A DNA stretch of 64,000 nt from Planctomycetota bacterium. GTDB taxonomy: Bacteria; Planctomycetota; GCA-002687715; DRQF01. The notes under the pieces are model-generated. The model was given only the letters and a program-made list of their open reading frames with translations, was not told the origin of the DNA and made no database searches. Position 1 is the stretch's first letter, and each line of letters starts with the position of its first letter. Shown here piece by piece: positions 1 through 10,258 of this stretch. The position numbers were made by a program, and so were the translations under genes. Location of the stretch: the NCBI GenBank assembly GCA_020639295.1, contig JACKGY010000008.1:186001-250000 (forward strand), written 5' to 3'.

Positions 1-703
1 GGAGGTCGGTCTTCTTGGTGAGCTGCTTGAGCGTCGATTCGAAGGGATTGAACAGGAAGTTGTAGCGTTCCTTGTCCGTGGTCGAGGGGTTCGGCTTGTC
101 GTAGGCCGAGGCGACGGAGGCGTAGCGCTTGAGGAGTTCCTTGACGATCTCCTGGCGCAGCTTGGTGTCCTCCTCCGCGTAGAAACCGACCGCGACGATC
201 GAGGACGAGATGACCACGTTGTCCTTGTGATTGAGGTAGGAGAGGATCTCCTTCCAGGACTTCGGGTCGTGCACCGCGCCGGCGGCCTTGATGCAGTCGC
301 AGAGGTAGCCGATCTCCTTCTTGGCCTTCTTGGCCTCGGCGAGGAGATGCTTGGCCGCCCGGTGGTTGGTCTTGCCGAGCTGCTCGACGATGACCTTCCG
401 GGTGTCCTCGCTCTTCACCTTCAGGCCCTTGGCCATCGTGTCGACGGCCTGGTCCTGGCCGCGCTCGTCGCCGCCCTTGAGGCGCTCGACGATCTGCTTG
501 GCGAAATAGATGATGTCGGTGTCGCTCTTCGAGGTGAGCGCCTTGGTCATGCCCGCGGTCGCCTCCTTGAGGGCGGCGATCGTCTCCTCGGTGGGTTCCT
601 CCTGCTTCTTCTCCTCGCCGCCATCCTGGGCGAACAGGTAGCCGGGCGTGAAGCAGCACAAGAGCAGCGCGAAGATCAGGGACAGGAACTTGGGGGCGGT
701 CAT
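1..703 (-). CDS. Secreted HEAT-like repeat protein, 3' end beyond window
   Basis: The gene starts at an ATG (701-703) with an AGGAG Shine-Dalgarno about 7 nt upstream, and stays open to the left edge, so about 234 residues are visible and the C-terminus is missing. The N-terminus (MTAPKFLSLIFALLLCC) is a signal peptide ending near YLFA|QDGG. The mature part is rich in Lys and Glu and consists of helical stretches resembling HEAT/ARM repeats (for example around IIYFAKQIVERLKGGDERG and VVISSSIVAVGFYAEEDTK). It is probably a periplasmic scaffold or binding protein with no enzymatic motif visible. Another HEAT-type secreted protein lies at 52557-55550. I do not recognise a specific family. Confidence 0.75.
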   Translation of the reverse strand, partial: MTAPKFLSLIFALLLCCFTPGYLFAQDGGEEKKQEEPTEETIAALKEATAGMTKALTSKSDTDIIYFAKQIVERLKGGDERGQDQAVDTMAKGLKVKSEDTRKVIVEQLGKTNHRAAKHLLAEAKKAKKEIGYLCDCIKAAGAVHDPKSWKEILSYLNHKDNVVISSSIVAVGFYAEEDTKLRQEIVKELLKRYASVASAYDKPNPSTTDKERYNFLFNPFESTLKQLTKKTDL

Positions 704-741
704 GGTGCTAACTCCTCGATCTCGATCCGCAGGACTCGAAT

Positions 742-1563
742 CTACCACAAGCCGGCGGTCATCACCCGGCCGTAGAGGGCCGCGAGCCGGCGGGTCAGGG
801 GACCGGGGCAACCGGCGAGCGCGCGCTCGCGCACCCTTCGGATCGGTCGGAGACCACCCACCGAACCGGTGAGAAAGGCCTCGTCGGCGGCCTCGATCTC
901 GGTCCAGCCGAATCGGTCCTCGACCACCTCGATCCCGTCACCGCGTGCCAGGTCGATCAGCACCTGGCGCGTAATCCCCGGCAGAATGGGCAGTTCCAGC
1001 GACGGCGTATGCAGGGTTCCGGCCCGCGCGAAGAACAGGTTGCTCCGGCTGCCCTCGGCGAGATGTCCCGCCTCGGTCACGAAGACCGCCTCCTGATAAC
1101 CGCGGCTCGCGGCCTCCGCTTCCACCAATCGATTGGCCAGGTAGTTCAAGGTCTTCAACCCGGCCATGTCGAGGGTGCGCGCGAAGCGTCCGGCCGCCTC
1201 GGTGATCGAGGCCTCGTCTCCGAGCTCCTGGTACGGCGGCAGACCCTCGGCCGTGATCAGAAAATCGGCGCCCTGATGCCGCGCGAGCAGGTGCAGCTTG
1301 ATGCGTGCGTCCTCGAGCCCCAGCTCGGCGAGCAGGAGCGCCGTCTGTCGGGCGATCTCGGCGTCGTCGTAGGGCAGGCTCATGCCGATCTCGGCCGCGC
1401 CCTGGCGCATGCGCGCGCAATGCTGGGCCAGGAAGGCGGCCTTGCCGCGCACCGCCCGCGTGGTCTCGAACAGACCGTGGGCATGGGCGAAGTAGGGCTG
1501 ATGGAACTCGATCTCCAGGCGATCGCCGCGCCGGAACGAGCCGTTCAGGACGTAGCCTTTCAC
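742..1563 (-). CDS. pabC: Class IV aminotransferase-fold protein, probable aminodeoxychorismate lyase
   Basis: PLP-dependent fold-type IV enzyme, predicted to convert 4-amino-4-deoxychorismate to p-aminobenzoate and pyruvate for folate synthesis in the cytoplasm. The PLP lysine is K137 in GLKTLNYL, and the conserved class IV segment is LAEGSRSNLFF (E170). Length 273 aa is normal. It starts with GTG, overlapping the pabB stop codon as GTGA, so the two are translationally coupled. The coupling to a PabB with the diagnostic lysine favours PabC over a branched-chain or D-amino-acid aminotransferase, which share the fold. Confidence 0.85.
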   Translation of the reverse strand: MKGYVLNGSFRRGDRLEIEFHQPYFAHAHGLFETTRAVRGKAAFLAQHCARMRQGAAEIGMSLPYDDAEIARQTALLLAELGLEDARIKLHLLARHQGADFLITAEGLPPYQELGDEASITEAAGRFARTLDMAGLKTLNYLANRLVEAEAASRGYQEAVFVTEAGHLAEGSRSNLFFARAGTLHTPSLELPILPGITRQVLIDLARGDGIEVVEDRFGWTEIEAADEAFLTGSVGGLRPIRRVRERALAGCPGPLTRRLAALYGRVMTAGLW

Positions 1564-2960
1564 TCCACGATCTCCGCGCCGAGGGCCGCGAGCAGGCCCT
1601 TCACCTTGACGATGCTCTCCGCGTATTCGCGCTCCGGGTCGGAATCGATGGTGATCCCGCCGCCGCCGTGGACCCGCGCCAGGCCGCCTTCGAGGATGAT
1701 GCTGCGGATGGCGATGTTCAGCCGGGTGCAGCCGTCGACGCCGATGCGCCCGATCGAGCCGGTGTAGGCGCCACGCCTCAGGGTCTCGAGCCGGTCGATG
1801 ACCTCCATGGCCCGGATCTTCGGCGCGCCGGTGATCGAACCGCCGGGCCAGGTCGACGCCAGCAGGTCGAAGACGTCGCGTCCGGCCTCGAGTCGGCCCT
1901 CGACCGTGGTGACCAGGTGGTGCACCGTCGGCGCGCTCTCGATCCGCGCGTGGTCGCGGACCACGACGCTCCCCGGCCGGCAGACCCGGCCGAGATCGTT
2001 GCGCAGCAGATCGACGATCATCGCCAGCTCGGCCCGGTCCTTCTCGCTCATGGCGAGCTCGACCGCGCGGCGGAGATCCTCCACCGGGTCGCCGGCGCGG
2101 GCGATCGTGCCCTTGATCGGCTGGCTGCGGACCAGATCACCATCGACCTCGAGGAAGCTCTCCGGCGAATGGCAGGAGAGCGCCGCGGAGCCCAGCTCGA
2201 TCAGGCCGCCCCAGGGCGCGGCGTGACCGGCCCGGACCCGGGCGAAGACGCTGATCGGCTCGGCCTCGAGCGGCAGGAGGAAGCGCTGGCTCAGGTTGAC
2301 CTGGTAGACCTCGCCCTCGCGGATCAGCTCGCGGATGGCCTCGACGGCGGCGAGGTAGTCGGCCTTGGCGAGATTGCTGCGGGCGGGGCGCGGTCGCGCG
2401 GCCGGCGTCAGGGGCGGTGGTTCCGTCGCGCCGGCGAGCAGCTCGCGGGTCGCGGCGTACTGTTCCTCGGCCTTCTCCTCCTCGGCGATCGAACGGAACA
2501 GGAGACGGCCGCTGGCCTGGTCGAAGACCAGCCAGTGGTCGAAGGCGCCGACCCAGCAATCCGGCAGGCTCGCGTCCGACGGATTGCCGTCGGGTAGGTC
2601 CTCGAACAGGCCGCGGAGGTCGTAGCCGAAGAGACCCATCAGGCCACCGGCGAAGTCGCCGGGCGCGACCGGAGCGTGATGGCGCTCGAGCACCGAGAGC
2701 AGGGCCCGCAGGCTCTCGGCGAGGTCGGCGGCGCGCTCGGTGCCGCCGCCGCGGCGACGGAGGAAACCCCGAGGGCCGCGCCATTCGAGCCAGGCGCGCG
2801 GCGCCCAGCCCAGGATCATGCGGCCACGATCACCGGGCCGGCTCTCGTCGAGCAGGACCCGACCGGGCCGCGCCGGCAGGGCGCGATGGATGGCGGCCAG
2901 GGAGGCCGCGCAATGGAGGTCGCGTTCGAGCATCGTTGTCCGCGGATCCGGGCCGCCCAT
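1560..2960 (-). CDS. pabB: Aminodeoxychorismate synthase component I
   Basis: Chorismate-binding enzyme (anthranilate synthase I / PabB family), predicted to aminate chorismate to aminodeoxychorismate with ammonia from a PabA glutaminase that is not in this window. The chorismate-binding domain spans about residues 195-460. It carries YQVNLSQRF, QPIKGTIAR, and GGSITGAPKIRAMEVID. The lysine in PIKGT (K283) is the PabB nucleophile; anthranilate synthase has alanine there (PIAGT), which decides the call. The start is uncertain: ATG at 2958-2960 is used here, an internal ATG at 2931-2933 is possible and neither has a strong ribosome-binding site. It is divergent from xerC with only 38 bp between the start codons. 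Confidence 0.88.
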   Translation of the reverse strand: MGGPDPRTTMLERDLHCAASLAAIHRALPARPGRVLLDESRPGDRGRMILGWAPRAWLEWRGPRGFLRRRGGGTERAADLAESLRALLSVLERHHAPVAPGDFAGGLMGLFGYDLRGLFEDLPDGNPSDASLPDCWVGAFDHWLVFDQASGRLLFRSIAEEEKAEEQYAATRELLAGATEPPPLTPAARPRPARSNLAKADYLAAVEAIRELIREGEVYQVNLSQRFLLPLEAEPISVFARVRAGHAAPWGGLIELGSAALSCHSPESFLEVDGDLVRSQPIKGTIARAGDPVEDLRRAVELAMSEKDRAELAMIVDLLRNDLGRVCRPGSVVVRDHARIESAPTVHHLVTTVEGRLEAGRDVFDLLASTWPGGSITGAPKIRAMEVIDRLETLRRGAYTGSIGRIGVDGCTRLNIAIRSIILEGGLARVHGGGGITIDSDPEREYAESIVKVKGLLAALGAEIVE

Positions 2961-2998
2961 CTGTCACCGGGCGGCGATAGCATGCCCGCAGGGGAACG

Positions 2999-3892
2999 AT
3001 GGACGAAATCGACCGTTTTCTCAAGGTGCAGGAAGAGGGCCGACGCGTCTCCGCCAACACGCTGCGGGCCTACCGCCGCGATCTGGAGCTCTTCCTCGAG
3101 CATCTCGAGGAGCGGGCCGGCGCCCCGGCCTGGACCGAGATCGAGCTCCATCACCTCCGCCTCTACCTGAGCCGGCTGGTCGAGGAGGGCTACGCGCGCA
3201 CCAGCATCGCCCGCAAGGCGGCGGCGCTGCGCGGCTTCTTCGGTCACCTGACCCGCGAGGGCCTGATCCCCTCCAGCCCGGCGGCCCTGCTGAAGAGCGC
3301 CGCCGGCCCCCGGCGCATCCCCGGGGTCCTCTCCCCCACCCAGGTCGAGGAACTCCTGGCGGTGATGGGCGGCAACGGCTTCCGCAACATCCGCGACCGG
3401 GCCCTCTTCGAGTTCCTCTATTCGACCGGCGCCCGCGTCGGCGAGGCCTGCGGCGTCGGCCTCGACGCCCTCGACCTCGGCCAGGGCATCGTCCGGCTGT
3501 TCGGCAAGGGCCGGAAGGAGCGGCTCGCGGCCCTGGGCCGCTACGCGCGCGAGGCCCTCGACCACTACCTGCCGCTGCGCAACATCCGGGCCGGCCAGGC
3601 CGACCACGCCCTCGTCTTCATCAACGACCGGGGCGGTCCCCTGAGCGACCGTTCGGTGCGGCGCATCCTCAAGGCCCGCCTGCTCGAGGCCGGTCTGCCG
3701 ACCAGCATCAGTCCGCACGGCCTGCGCCACTCCTTCGCCACCCACCTGCTCCAAGGCGGGGCCGGTCTGCGCGAGGTCCAGGAGCTGCTCGGCCACGCCT
3801 CGGTGAACACCACCCAGATCTACACCCGGATCTCGCCCGAAGGCCTGCGCAAGGTCTATCTGGAGAGCCACCCGCGCGCCCGCGAGCGCTGA
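2999..3892 (+). CDS. xerC: Tyrosine recombinase XerC/XerD
   Basis: Site-specific recombinase expected to resolve chromosome dimers at dif. The N-terminal SAM-like DNA-binding domain (about 1-90) is followed by the catalytic domain. All catalytic residues are visible: R146 (TGARVGE), K170 (FGKGRKER), H240 and R243 (SPHGLRHSFATHLL), H266 (LLGHAS) and the nucleophile Y275 (TQIYTRI). Length 297 aa is typical. A purine-rich stretch (aggggaacg) precedes the ATG. XerC and XerD cannot be separated from one gene; the symbol is the more likely label. Nothing mobile flanks it, so a housekeeping role is favoured over a phage integrase. Confidence 0.88.
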   Translation: MDEIDRFLKVQEEGRRVSANTLRAYRRDLELFLEHLEERAGAPAWTEIELHHLRLYLSRLVEEGYARTSIARKAAALRGFFGHLTREGLIPSSPAALLKSAAGPRRIPGVLSPTQVEELLAVMGGNGFRNIRDRALFEFLYSTGARVGEACGVGLDALDLGQGIVRLFGKGRKERLAALGRYAREALDHYLPLRNIRAGQADHALVFINDRGGPLSDRSVRRILKARLLEAGLPTSISPHGLRHSFATHLLQGGAGLREVQELLGHASVNTTQIYTRISPEGLRKVYLESHPRARER

Positions 3893-3917
3893 GGACCGGG
3901 GCCCGGGCGGGAGACGA

Positions 3918-6407
3918 TCAGCAGGGCTGGGCGACGCGGAAGATGCCGCGCAAGGCCTCGACCTCGACCGCGTCACGCTGCGCCTCGCTCAGGACCTCGT
4001 CGCCGTAGCGGCGCCAGATCCCGGTGTCGAGGAAGAGCTCGAAGAGGTCCGGATCGAGGTGACCTTCCTTCGCCATGAAGGACATGATCTTCAGCGACTG
4101 GGCGAGACCCATGCCCTTCTTGTAGGGCCGGTCCACCGCGGTGAGCGCCTCGAAGACGTCGGCGATCGCCAGCATGCGGCCCTGCAGCGGGATCTCCTCG
4201 CCGCGCAGGCCCTTGGGGAAGCCCTTGCCGTCCATCCGCTCGTGGTGGGCGCCGGCGATCGCCGGGACCTGCGCCAGCCGCCGGGGGAAAGGCAGCTGTT
4301 CGAGCATCATGATGGTCGCGTCCATGTGGTAGTTGATGATCTGACGTTCGGCCTCGGTGAGCGTGCCGCGCCGGATCTTGAGGTTGAGCTTCTCGTCCTC
4401 GCTGAGGAAGTCCTGCTCGCGGCCCTCCGGGTCGCGGTAGGCCCAGAACGACGAGATCGCGTCAACGCGGGCGACGTCCTCGTCCTTCATGAACTCGCCG
4501 CCGACGTTGGCGCGGCGCAGGAAGTCGCGATCGGAGGCGGCCCGCGCGGCCAGTTCCTCGAACTCGACCCGCAGGGCCTCGAGGTCGACCCGGCCGCTTT
4601 CGGCCTGCCGGCGCAGGAGGGCCAGCTCGCGCTCGCGCAGCACCAGCTCGAAGCGCTGGTCGATGAGCTGGATCCGATCCCAGATGGTCTCGAGCTTGGT
4701 GGCCTTGTCGACCACGTGGACCGGCGTCACCACCTTGCCGCAGTCGTGCAGCAAGGAGGCGATCTGCATCTCGTAGGTCTGATCGGCGTCGAAGGTCACC
4801 GGCGCGAAGGGACCGGCGGCGGCGCGATCGACCTCGTCGAAGAGCATCATCGCGATCTTCGGCACCCGCCGGCAGTGGGCGCCGGTGTAGGGCGACTTCT
4901 GGTCGACCGCCACCGCGAGCACGTCGGCCATGGAATCGAACAGGGCCTTGAACTCGCCGCGCAGGCGCGAGTTCTCGATGCCGACGCTGGCCTGTCCGGC
5001 CAGCGAACCGGCCGCCGCCAGGGTCTCCTCGTCGAGCCGCCGGGGCTCGCCGTCGGCCGCCACCGGATCGAAGAGCGTCAGGGCGCCGACCACCAGGCCC
5101 TCGTGGTTGGTCATCGGCATGATCAGGGCCTCGCGCAGGGCGGCGCCCTTGCCACCACAGATGGCCCGGATCTGCACCGCCACCGGATGGTCGGAGTTCT
5201 CGATCGAGTCGATCACGACCGGTTCCGGACCGAGGAGGTCGCCGGGCAGATGGTGAAGGGAGCAGGACTCCTGGTCGCTGACGATCTCCACCTTGCTCGA
5301 CCGGAGCTTCAGGTGACCGAGCGCGAGCCGGCCGTCGCGCTCGCGCAGATGGACCGCGACGCCGTCCACGCGCAACATGTTGGCCGCGCCGGTCATCAGC
5401 TTGCGAACCAGCCGGCGCGGATCGAGCTCGGTCGCGAGGCCGCGGCCGAATTCGTTGGCGCTGCGGATGAACTCGGCGCGATGTTCCAGGGTCGCGGCCA
5501 TCTCGTTCAGGGCGCCGCCGAGCAGCGCGAATTCGTCCTGGCCGGCGAGATCGACCCGGACGCCTCGTTCCTGGCGGCCGATGCGCTCGGTGGCCGCGAT
5601 CAGGCTCTGGAAGGGGCCCATGATCCGGCGGACGCGCACGAGACTGGCGAAGACCACGGCGAGGATGGTGAGGGCGACCACGTGGATCAGGTCGCGACGA
5701 TAGCTCTCGAGCGGCGCCATCGCCCGCGCCTCGGAGTCGATCAGGGCGACAGCGAGGTTCTTGCCGAACTGGGGCGACATGAAGACCTCCCAGTAGGCCC
5801 CGTAGCAGGCCTCCTCGCCGCTGCCGCATTCGAAGCTCGCCTTGGCCCGGTGCCCCAGCCCGGCGCGCAGGAGTTCAGTGCCGGCCAGCGGCCGCTGGCC
5901 GACCTGTCGGACCAGGCGGCCGTCGATCTCGAAGATCGCGAGCGAGGCCGGCGGCCGGTCGAGGCCATCGGCGGCACAGAGCCGCTCCATGTCGACGCGA
6001 GTCGACCAGGCGCTCCCATCCCGGCGCCGGACGACGAAGTCGAGGACGATCTCCCCCTCCTCCTCGGCGCTGACCAGGACGGCGCCGTGGCGGTCGAGGC
6101 GAGCCGAGAGGTCGGCATCGACGACAGCCGGATCAACTGGCCGGAACGTCCCGAGCAGATCACTGTCGCGCGCCAGCCCCTCCCGGTGGTTGATGGCATC
6201 GCGCTGGGCCACCATCAGTCTCTCGAAGAAGGTGACGCCGGCCGTCTTCAGATCCTGGTCGAGACGCTCGCTCGCGGCCGCGCGCAGCTCGCTCGCGACC
6301 TCGCGCGAGGCGTGGTAGGCGAAGAGCAGGAGGGGCAGGAGCGCGAAGAGCGCGAAGGAGAGCACGATCCGCCGGCCGACCCGGCTCTGCTTGTGGCCCT
6401 GTCGCAT
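3918..6407 (-). CDS. Membrane HAMP-GAF-HD-GYP signalling protein
   Basis: Predicted cyclic-di-GMP phosphodiesterase receptor of 829 aa. Order: N-terminal membrane segment (about 13-30), an extracytoplasmic sensor region to about 235, second membrane segment (LIHVVALTILAVVFASLV), HAMP linker (MGPFQSLIAATERIG), a GAF-like domain (about 320-480), then HD-GYP. The HD motif is LLHDCGK and the GYP motif is HHERMDGKGFPKGLRG, with Phe in place of Tyr, a common variant. Between HD and HHE there are about 168 residues instead of the usual roughly 75, because a charged coiled-coil of about 90 residues (around RERELALLRRQAESGR) is inserted. It is convergent with xerC. The ligand sensed is unknown. Confidence 0.85.
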   Translation of the reverse strand: MRQGHKQSRVGRRIVLSFALFALLPLLLFAYHASREVASELRAAASERLDQDLKTAGVTFFERLMVAQRDAINHREGLARDSDLLGTFRPVDPAVVDADLSARLDRHGAVLVSAEEEGEIVLDFVVRRRDGSAWSTRVDMERLCAADGLDRPPASLAIFEIDGRLVRQVGQRPLAGTELLRAGLGHRAKASFECGSGEEACYGAYWEVFMSPQFGKNLAVALIDSEARAMAPLESYRRDLIHVVALTILAVVFASLVRVRRIMGPFQSLIAATERIGRQERGVRVDLAGQDEFALLGGALNEMAATLEHRAEFIRSANEFGRGLATELDPRRLVRKLMTGAANMLRVDGVAVHLRERDGRLALGHLKLRSSKVEIVSDQESCSLHHLPGDLLGPEPVVIDSIENSDHPVAVQIRAICGGKGAALREALIMPMTNHEGLVVGALTLFDPVAADGEPRRLDEETLAAAGSLAGQASVGIENSRLRGEFKALFDSMADVLAVAVDQKSPYTGAHCRRVPKIAMMLFDEVDRAAAGPFAPVTFDADQTYEMQIASLLHDCGKVVTPVHVVDKATKLETIWDRIQLIDQRFELVLRERELALLRRQAESGRVDLEALRVEFEELAARAASDRDFLRRANVGGEFMKDEDVARVDAISSFWAYRDPEGREQDFLSEDEKLNLKIRRGTLTEAERQIINYHMDATIMMLEQLPFPRRLAQVPAIAGAHHERMDGKGFPKGLRGEEIPLQGRMLAIADVFEALTAVDRPYKKGMGLAQSLKIMSFMAKEGHLDPDLFELFLDTGIWRRYGDEVLSEAQRDAVEVEALRGIFRVAQPC

Positions 6408-6424
6408 GGCCCGCCCCCGGTCCC

Positions 6425-7011
<587 letters not shown>

Positions 7012-7015
<4 letters not shown>

Positions 7016-7644
7016 CGGTCGCGTGCCTCCGCGAGCAAGTGGCCGAGCCGCCGCTCCATCAGGCGCCGGACCTTCTCGGAGACCTCGTCGCCCTCGTTCT
7101 CGATCTCCTGCATCAGGAGGCGGACCTGCCGTTCGATGGCGCGCAGGCGATCGCGGTCGAGGACCACGCTGCGGGCGACGCGGTCGAGCATCTCCGCCTC
7201 GGGCAGGAGGAAGTCGCCGCGGCGCAGGCGCACCCGACCGGGGTCCTCGCCCCGCTCCAGGAGGCCGAAGACGTGGCGGAAGCGGAACATCGGTCCCGCC
7301 ACCTTGTGACTGGTGCGGATCGCCATCAGGACGGCGAGCAGGCTGGCCAGGACCAGGGCCGGCCAGAAGCGGGCATCGAGGGCGACCATCTGCCGCGAGG
7401 CCTCGAGGAAGGCCTGCGACTGCCCGTCCAGCCGGCTCAGGCTGTAGACTAGCGGCATGAACAGGGCCAGGGCCAGGATGAAGGCGAAGATCAGGACCTG
7501 GACCAGGAAGGCGAGCAAGAGGCGGCCCTGGAAATGGGAGTCGAGCAGGAAGCGACGTCGGCGGAGGAAGCGACCCAGGAGGCCCAGCGTCCTCGGCGTG
7601 GCGTTCTCCTCGCGGACGAATCCGGCTTCCTCGCTTGCCTGCAT
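7012..7644 (-). CDS. Two-helix membrane protein with HAMP-like domain
   Basis: Predicted inner-membrane protein of 210 aa from the ATG at 7642-7644, chosen because GGGGAAG precedes it; an in-frame ATG at 7672-7674 lacks a ribosome-binding site. Two membrane helices (LLLAFLVQVLIFAFILALALFM and FWPALVLASLLAVLMAI) flank a short extracytoplasmic loop. They are followed by SHKVAGPMFRFRHVF, the Pro-containing start of a HAMP-type linker, and an amphipathic coiled-coil tail rich in Arg and Glu. No output domain follows, so it may be a stand-alone membrane adaptor. It is coupled (ATGA) to the pseudopilin gene. Function unknown. Confidence 0.75.
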
Positions 7645-7760
7645 GCCTGTGCTTCCCCGTCGGACGGGCGCCATCGGCGCAACCGGGACTTATCCCAGGT
7701 TGTGATCGGCCAGTCCGACGCCGACGGTTGAGCCAAGGCGGAGCGGGTCGGGATTTTCGT

Positions 7761-10028
7761 CTATTTGAGACTGCCGATGTTGCGGCGGAGGAACTGCAGG
7801 GCCTCGATGAGACCGTACTCGTTGTAGCCCAGCTCCCCGGTCATCCGGCCGACGAAGGTCGTCGCCGCGGCCCGGGCCTCGTCCTCGAGCTTGCCGGGCA
7901 CGAGCCCCTGGAGCTTGGCCACGTCCTCGACCAGGTCCTGGACCCGGGCCAGACGCTCGCGGAAGACGCTGCGGCGCAGCCGGTCGAGCAGGTCGGAGAA
8001 GACCAGGTCGTAGTCGATCGCCCGGTCCGGATTCTCGAGCTTGAAGGCGGCGGCCTTGGTCATGAGGTTGGAGCGGAATTCCTCGGCGTCGCCCTCGCGG
8101 CCCAGGAGGGTCTCGATCCGTTCCATGAGACCGCGATCGGGATCGAGGTAGCGGCCGCTGCTCTCCTCCAGGACCTTCTCCTTGGTCTTGAAGGCCTTCA
8201 CGTTGAGGAAGTAGCGGCGGAAGAGGCGGCCGAACTCCTCCTCCTCGACCAGGTCGGCGGCGCGCTCGACGTCGTGGGCCAGGATGCCCAGGTACTCGTG
8301 CTCGAGGGCGGCGAGGAAGCCCTTGCAGTCGTGATAGCCCTTGCCCGAGGGCTCGATCCGCAGGAACTGGTAGAGCGAGGCGTCGCGGGTCAGCTCCGGG
8401 ATCGTCCTGAGGACCAGGAGCGGGGTCAGGCTCATGCCGGGCGGATTGAGCGCCATCTCGGAGAGCATGGTGATCATCTCGCGCGGCGAGCAGCCGCGTC
8501 GGCCCTCGTAGGCGGCGTCCCACATGCCCTCGAACTCGGAACCGAGGTGGTCGTACTCGTGACGCAGGCCATCGAGGTGATTGCGCATCAGGGCCTTCTC
8601 CTCGTCGGAGAGGCGATGCGGCAGGCTGCCGTCACCGTAGAACTTGGCCTTCTCGAGCGGCGTGAGGCCGGCCAGGGCCTCCTTCAACTTGGCGTCCGCG
8701 CCCTGCTGCAGCGGCGGCATGAGCCGGGTCATCACCGCCCACATCGCGGCGATGGTGGTGGTGTGCGGGGCGACGTGGATCTCGGCCGGCAGACGGGAGA
8801 AGTGGCGGTCGTAGATCTGTCGTTCCTTCGGGTACTCCAGGATGTAGGGCACGCGGATCAGCTCCATCCGGCCCTTGAAGGACGGGAACAGCGGATCGCG
8901 CCGGAAGGCCGACAGGTAGTTCTCGTTGCTGGTGCCGATCATCAGCAGATCGAGGAAGGCGGTGTAGGAGCTCAGGTTCATCATCCCGCTCTCCGCCGTG
9001 GTCAACAGGTACTTGTTGGCCTCGATCGGACGCTTGAAGAAGTCGCTGTACTCCACCAGGCCGCGGTTGGCGTCGACCAGGTCGCCCTGGGCCTCGAACA
9101 GGGTCTCGTTCTGCAGGACCGGCGGCAGCCCCTTCATGGTGGCATGGCCGATCTGGCGGCTCCGGGCATCGATCACGGCCTGCGGTTCGATGGTGACCGC
9201 GCCGCTGCGGAAGCGCCTCGAGATGGTGTAGCGCTCCACCTGGACGTGACGCACGACCTTGCGCCAGTCGCCGCGATAGGCGCGCAGGAGCGCGAGGTAG
9301 ATCGAGCGGAACTTGGGCGAGAGCTCGCCCTCGACCAGGAAGCGCGTGGCCACGAAACGCTCGCGCTGGCTGACCTCGGGGCCGGCCAGCGCCTCCTCGA
9401 GGAAACGCAGGCGCTGGTGGCGCGGGATCAGCAGCAGCGGGTGGTCGTGCATGTCCGAGGGGATCTTGGCCGAGATCCGATCCGCCTCCAGGAAGGCGAA
9501 GCTGTCGAGACGCTCCTCCGGCGAGACCGGGTTGAAGCCGAGGCGATCACCGCGGTCGCCGGCCTCGCTGAAGACCCAGTTGAAGCGGAAGAGCGCGCCC
9601 TCGCTCTCGAGGGAGTAGTGTTCGAGCCCGCGAACCAGGGCGTTCACCAGGGTCGACTTGGCCGAGCCGTTGGGCCCGTGCAGGAGGAGCATCTTGTCGA
9701 TCTGGCGGCGCTGGACGAACTCCCTCAGGCAGCGGTAGATCTCGTTCTGGGCCTCCTCCTGCCCGACCATCGCGAACTCGCCCTCGCCCCAGGGGTCGTC
9801 GAAGAGGCGGAAGCGGCGACAGCTCGCGCCGCCCGGGCTCGGGCAGTCGCGGCTGCCCCAGTGATCCATCATGTCGGCGGCGTACTGGGCGGTGTTGCGC
9901 GACAGGAGGTAGGGCTGGGTCCGGACCAGGTCGAGGTACTGCTGGAAGGAGAGGATCGAGCCCTCCCGTTCGAAGCGCTCCCGCGTCTCCTGGCCGAGCC
10001 TGACGATCAGGTCGTCGATCGATTCCAT
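7761..10028 (-). CDS. prkA: PrkA family serine protein kinase / AAA ATPase
   Basis: Protein of 755 aa. The N-terminal AAA-type domain carries the Walker A motif LLHGPNGSAKST (about 110-121) and the family feature FSFQQYL-like near the start (ILSFQQYLDLV); the C-terminal PrkA domain (about 400-750) includes FGDASLY-like and YDHLGSEFEGMWDAAYEGR segments. Characterised homologues act in stress and stationary phase, and some members have been reported to be proteases rather than kinases. The start is fixed by a perfect AGGAGG (10037-10042) 8 nt before ATG 10028. The usual partners YeaH and SpoVR are not in the window; upstream of it a divergent MBOAT gene begins. Confidence 0.88.
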   Translation of the reverse strand: MESIDDLIVRLGQETRERFEREGSILSFQQYLDLVRTQPYLLSRNTAQYAADMMDHWGSRDCPSPGGASCRRFRLFDDPWGEGEFAMVGQEEAQNEIYRCLREFVQRRQIDKMLLLHGPNGSAKSTLVNALVRGLEHYSLESEGALFRFNWVFSEAGDRGDRLGFNPVSPEERLDSFAFLEADRISAKIPSDMHDHPLLLIPRHQRLRFLEEALAGPEVSQRERFVATRFLVEGELSPKFRSIYLALLRAYRGDWRKVVRHVQVERYTISRRFRSGAVTIEPQAVIDARSRQIGHATMKGLPPVLQNETLFEAQGDLVDANRGLVEYSDFFKRPIEANKYLLTTAESGMMNLSSYTAFLDLLMIGTSNENYLSAFRRDPLFPSFKGRMELIRVPYILEYPKERQIYDRHFSRLPAEIHVAPHTTTIAAMWAVMTRLMPPLQQGADAKLKEALAGLTPLEKAKFYGDGSLPHRLSDEEKALMRNHLDGLRHEYDHLGSEFEGMWDAAYEGRRGCSPREMITMLSEMALNPPGMSLTPLLVLRTIPELTRDASLYQFLRIEPSGKGYHDCKGFLAALEHEYLGILAHDVERAADLVEEEEFGRLFRRYFLNVKAFKTKEKVLEESSGRYLDPDRGLMERIETLLGREGDAEEFRSNLMTKAAAFKLENPDRAIDYDLVFSDLLDRLRRSVFRERLARVQDLVEDVAKLQGLVPGKLEDEARAAATTFVGRMTGELGYNEYGLIEALQFLRRNIGSLK

Positions 10029-10258
10029 GCCTCGTTCCTCCTGCTGCGGTCGCCGCAAGGGACGGCGACGTCCGATTATACGTCGGCGCGACGATCCCGC
10101 GGGATGTAGCTCTTTCCGCCTCCGGCCGTGGTCGCCGGCCTGCCGCCGCCAGGATCCGGGGCGCCGCCCGGCCGCGGGAGGTCGGCGTGGCCGGCTTCGG
10201 CTATCATCCGCCGGTCCGGTCGGTTCCGGACCCGATTCCGCCCGCTCGAAACTGACGC

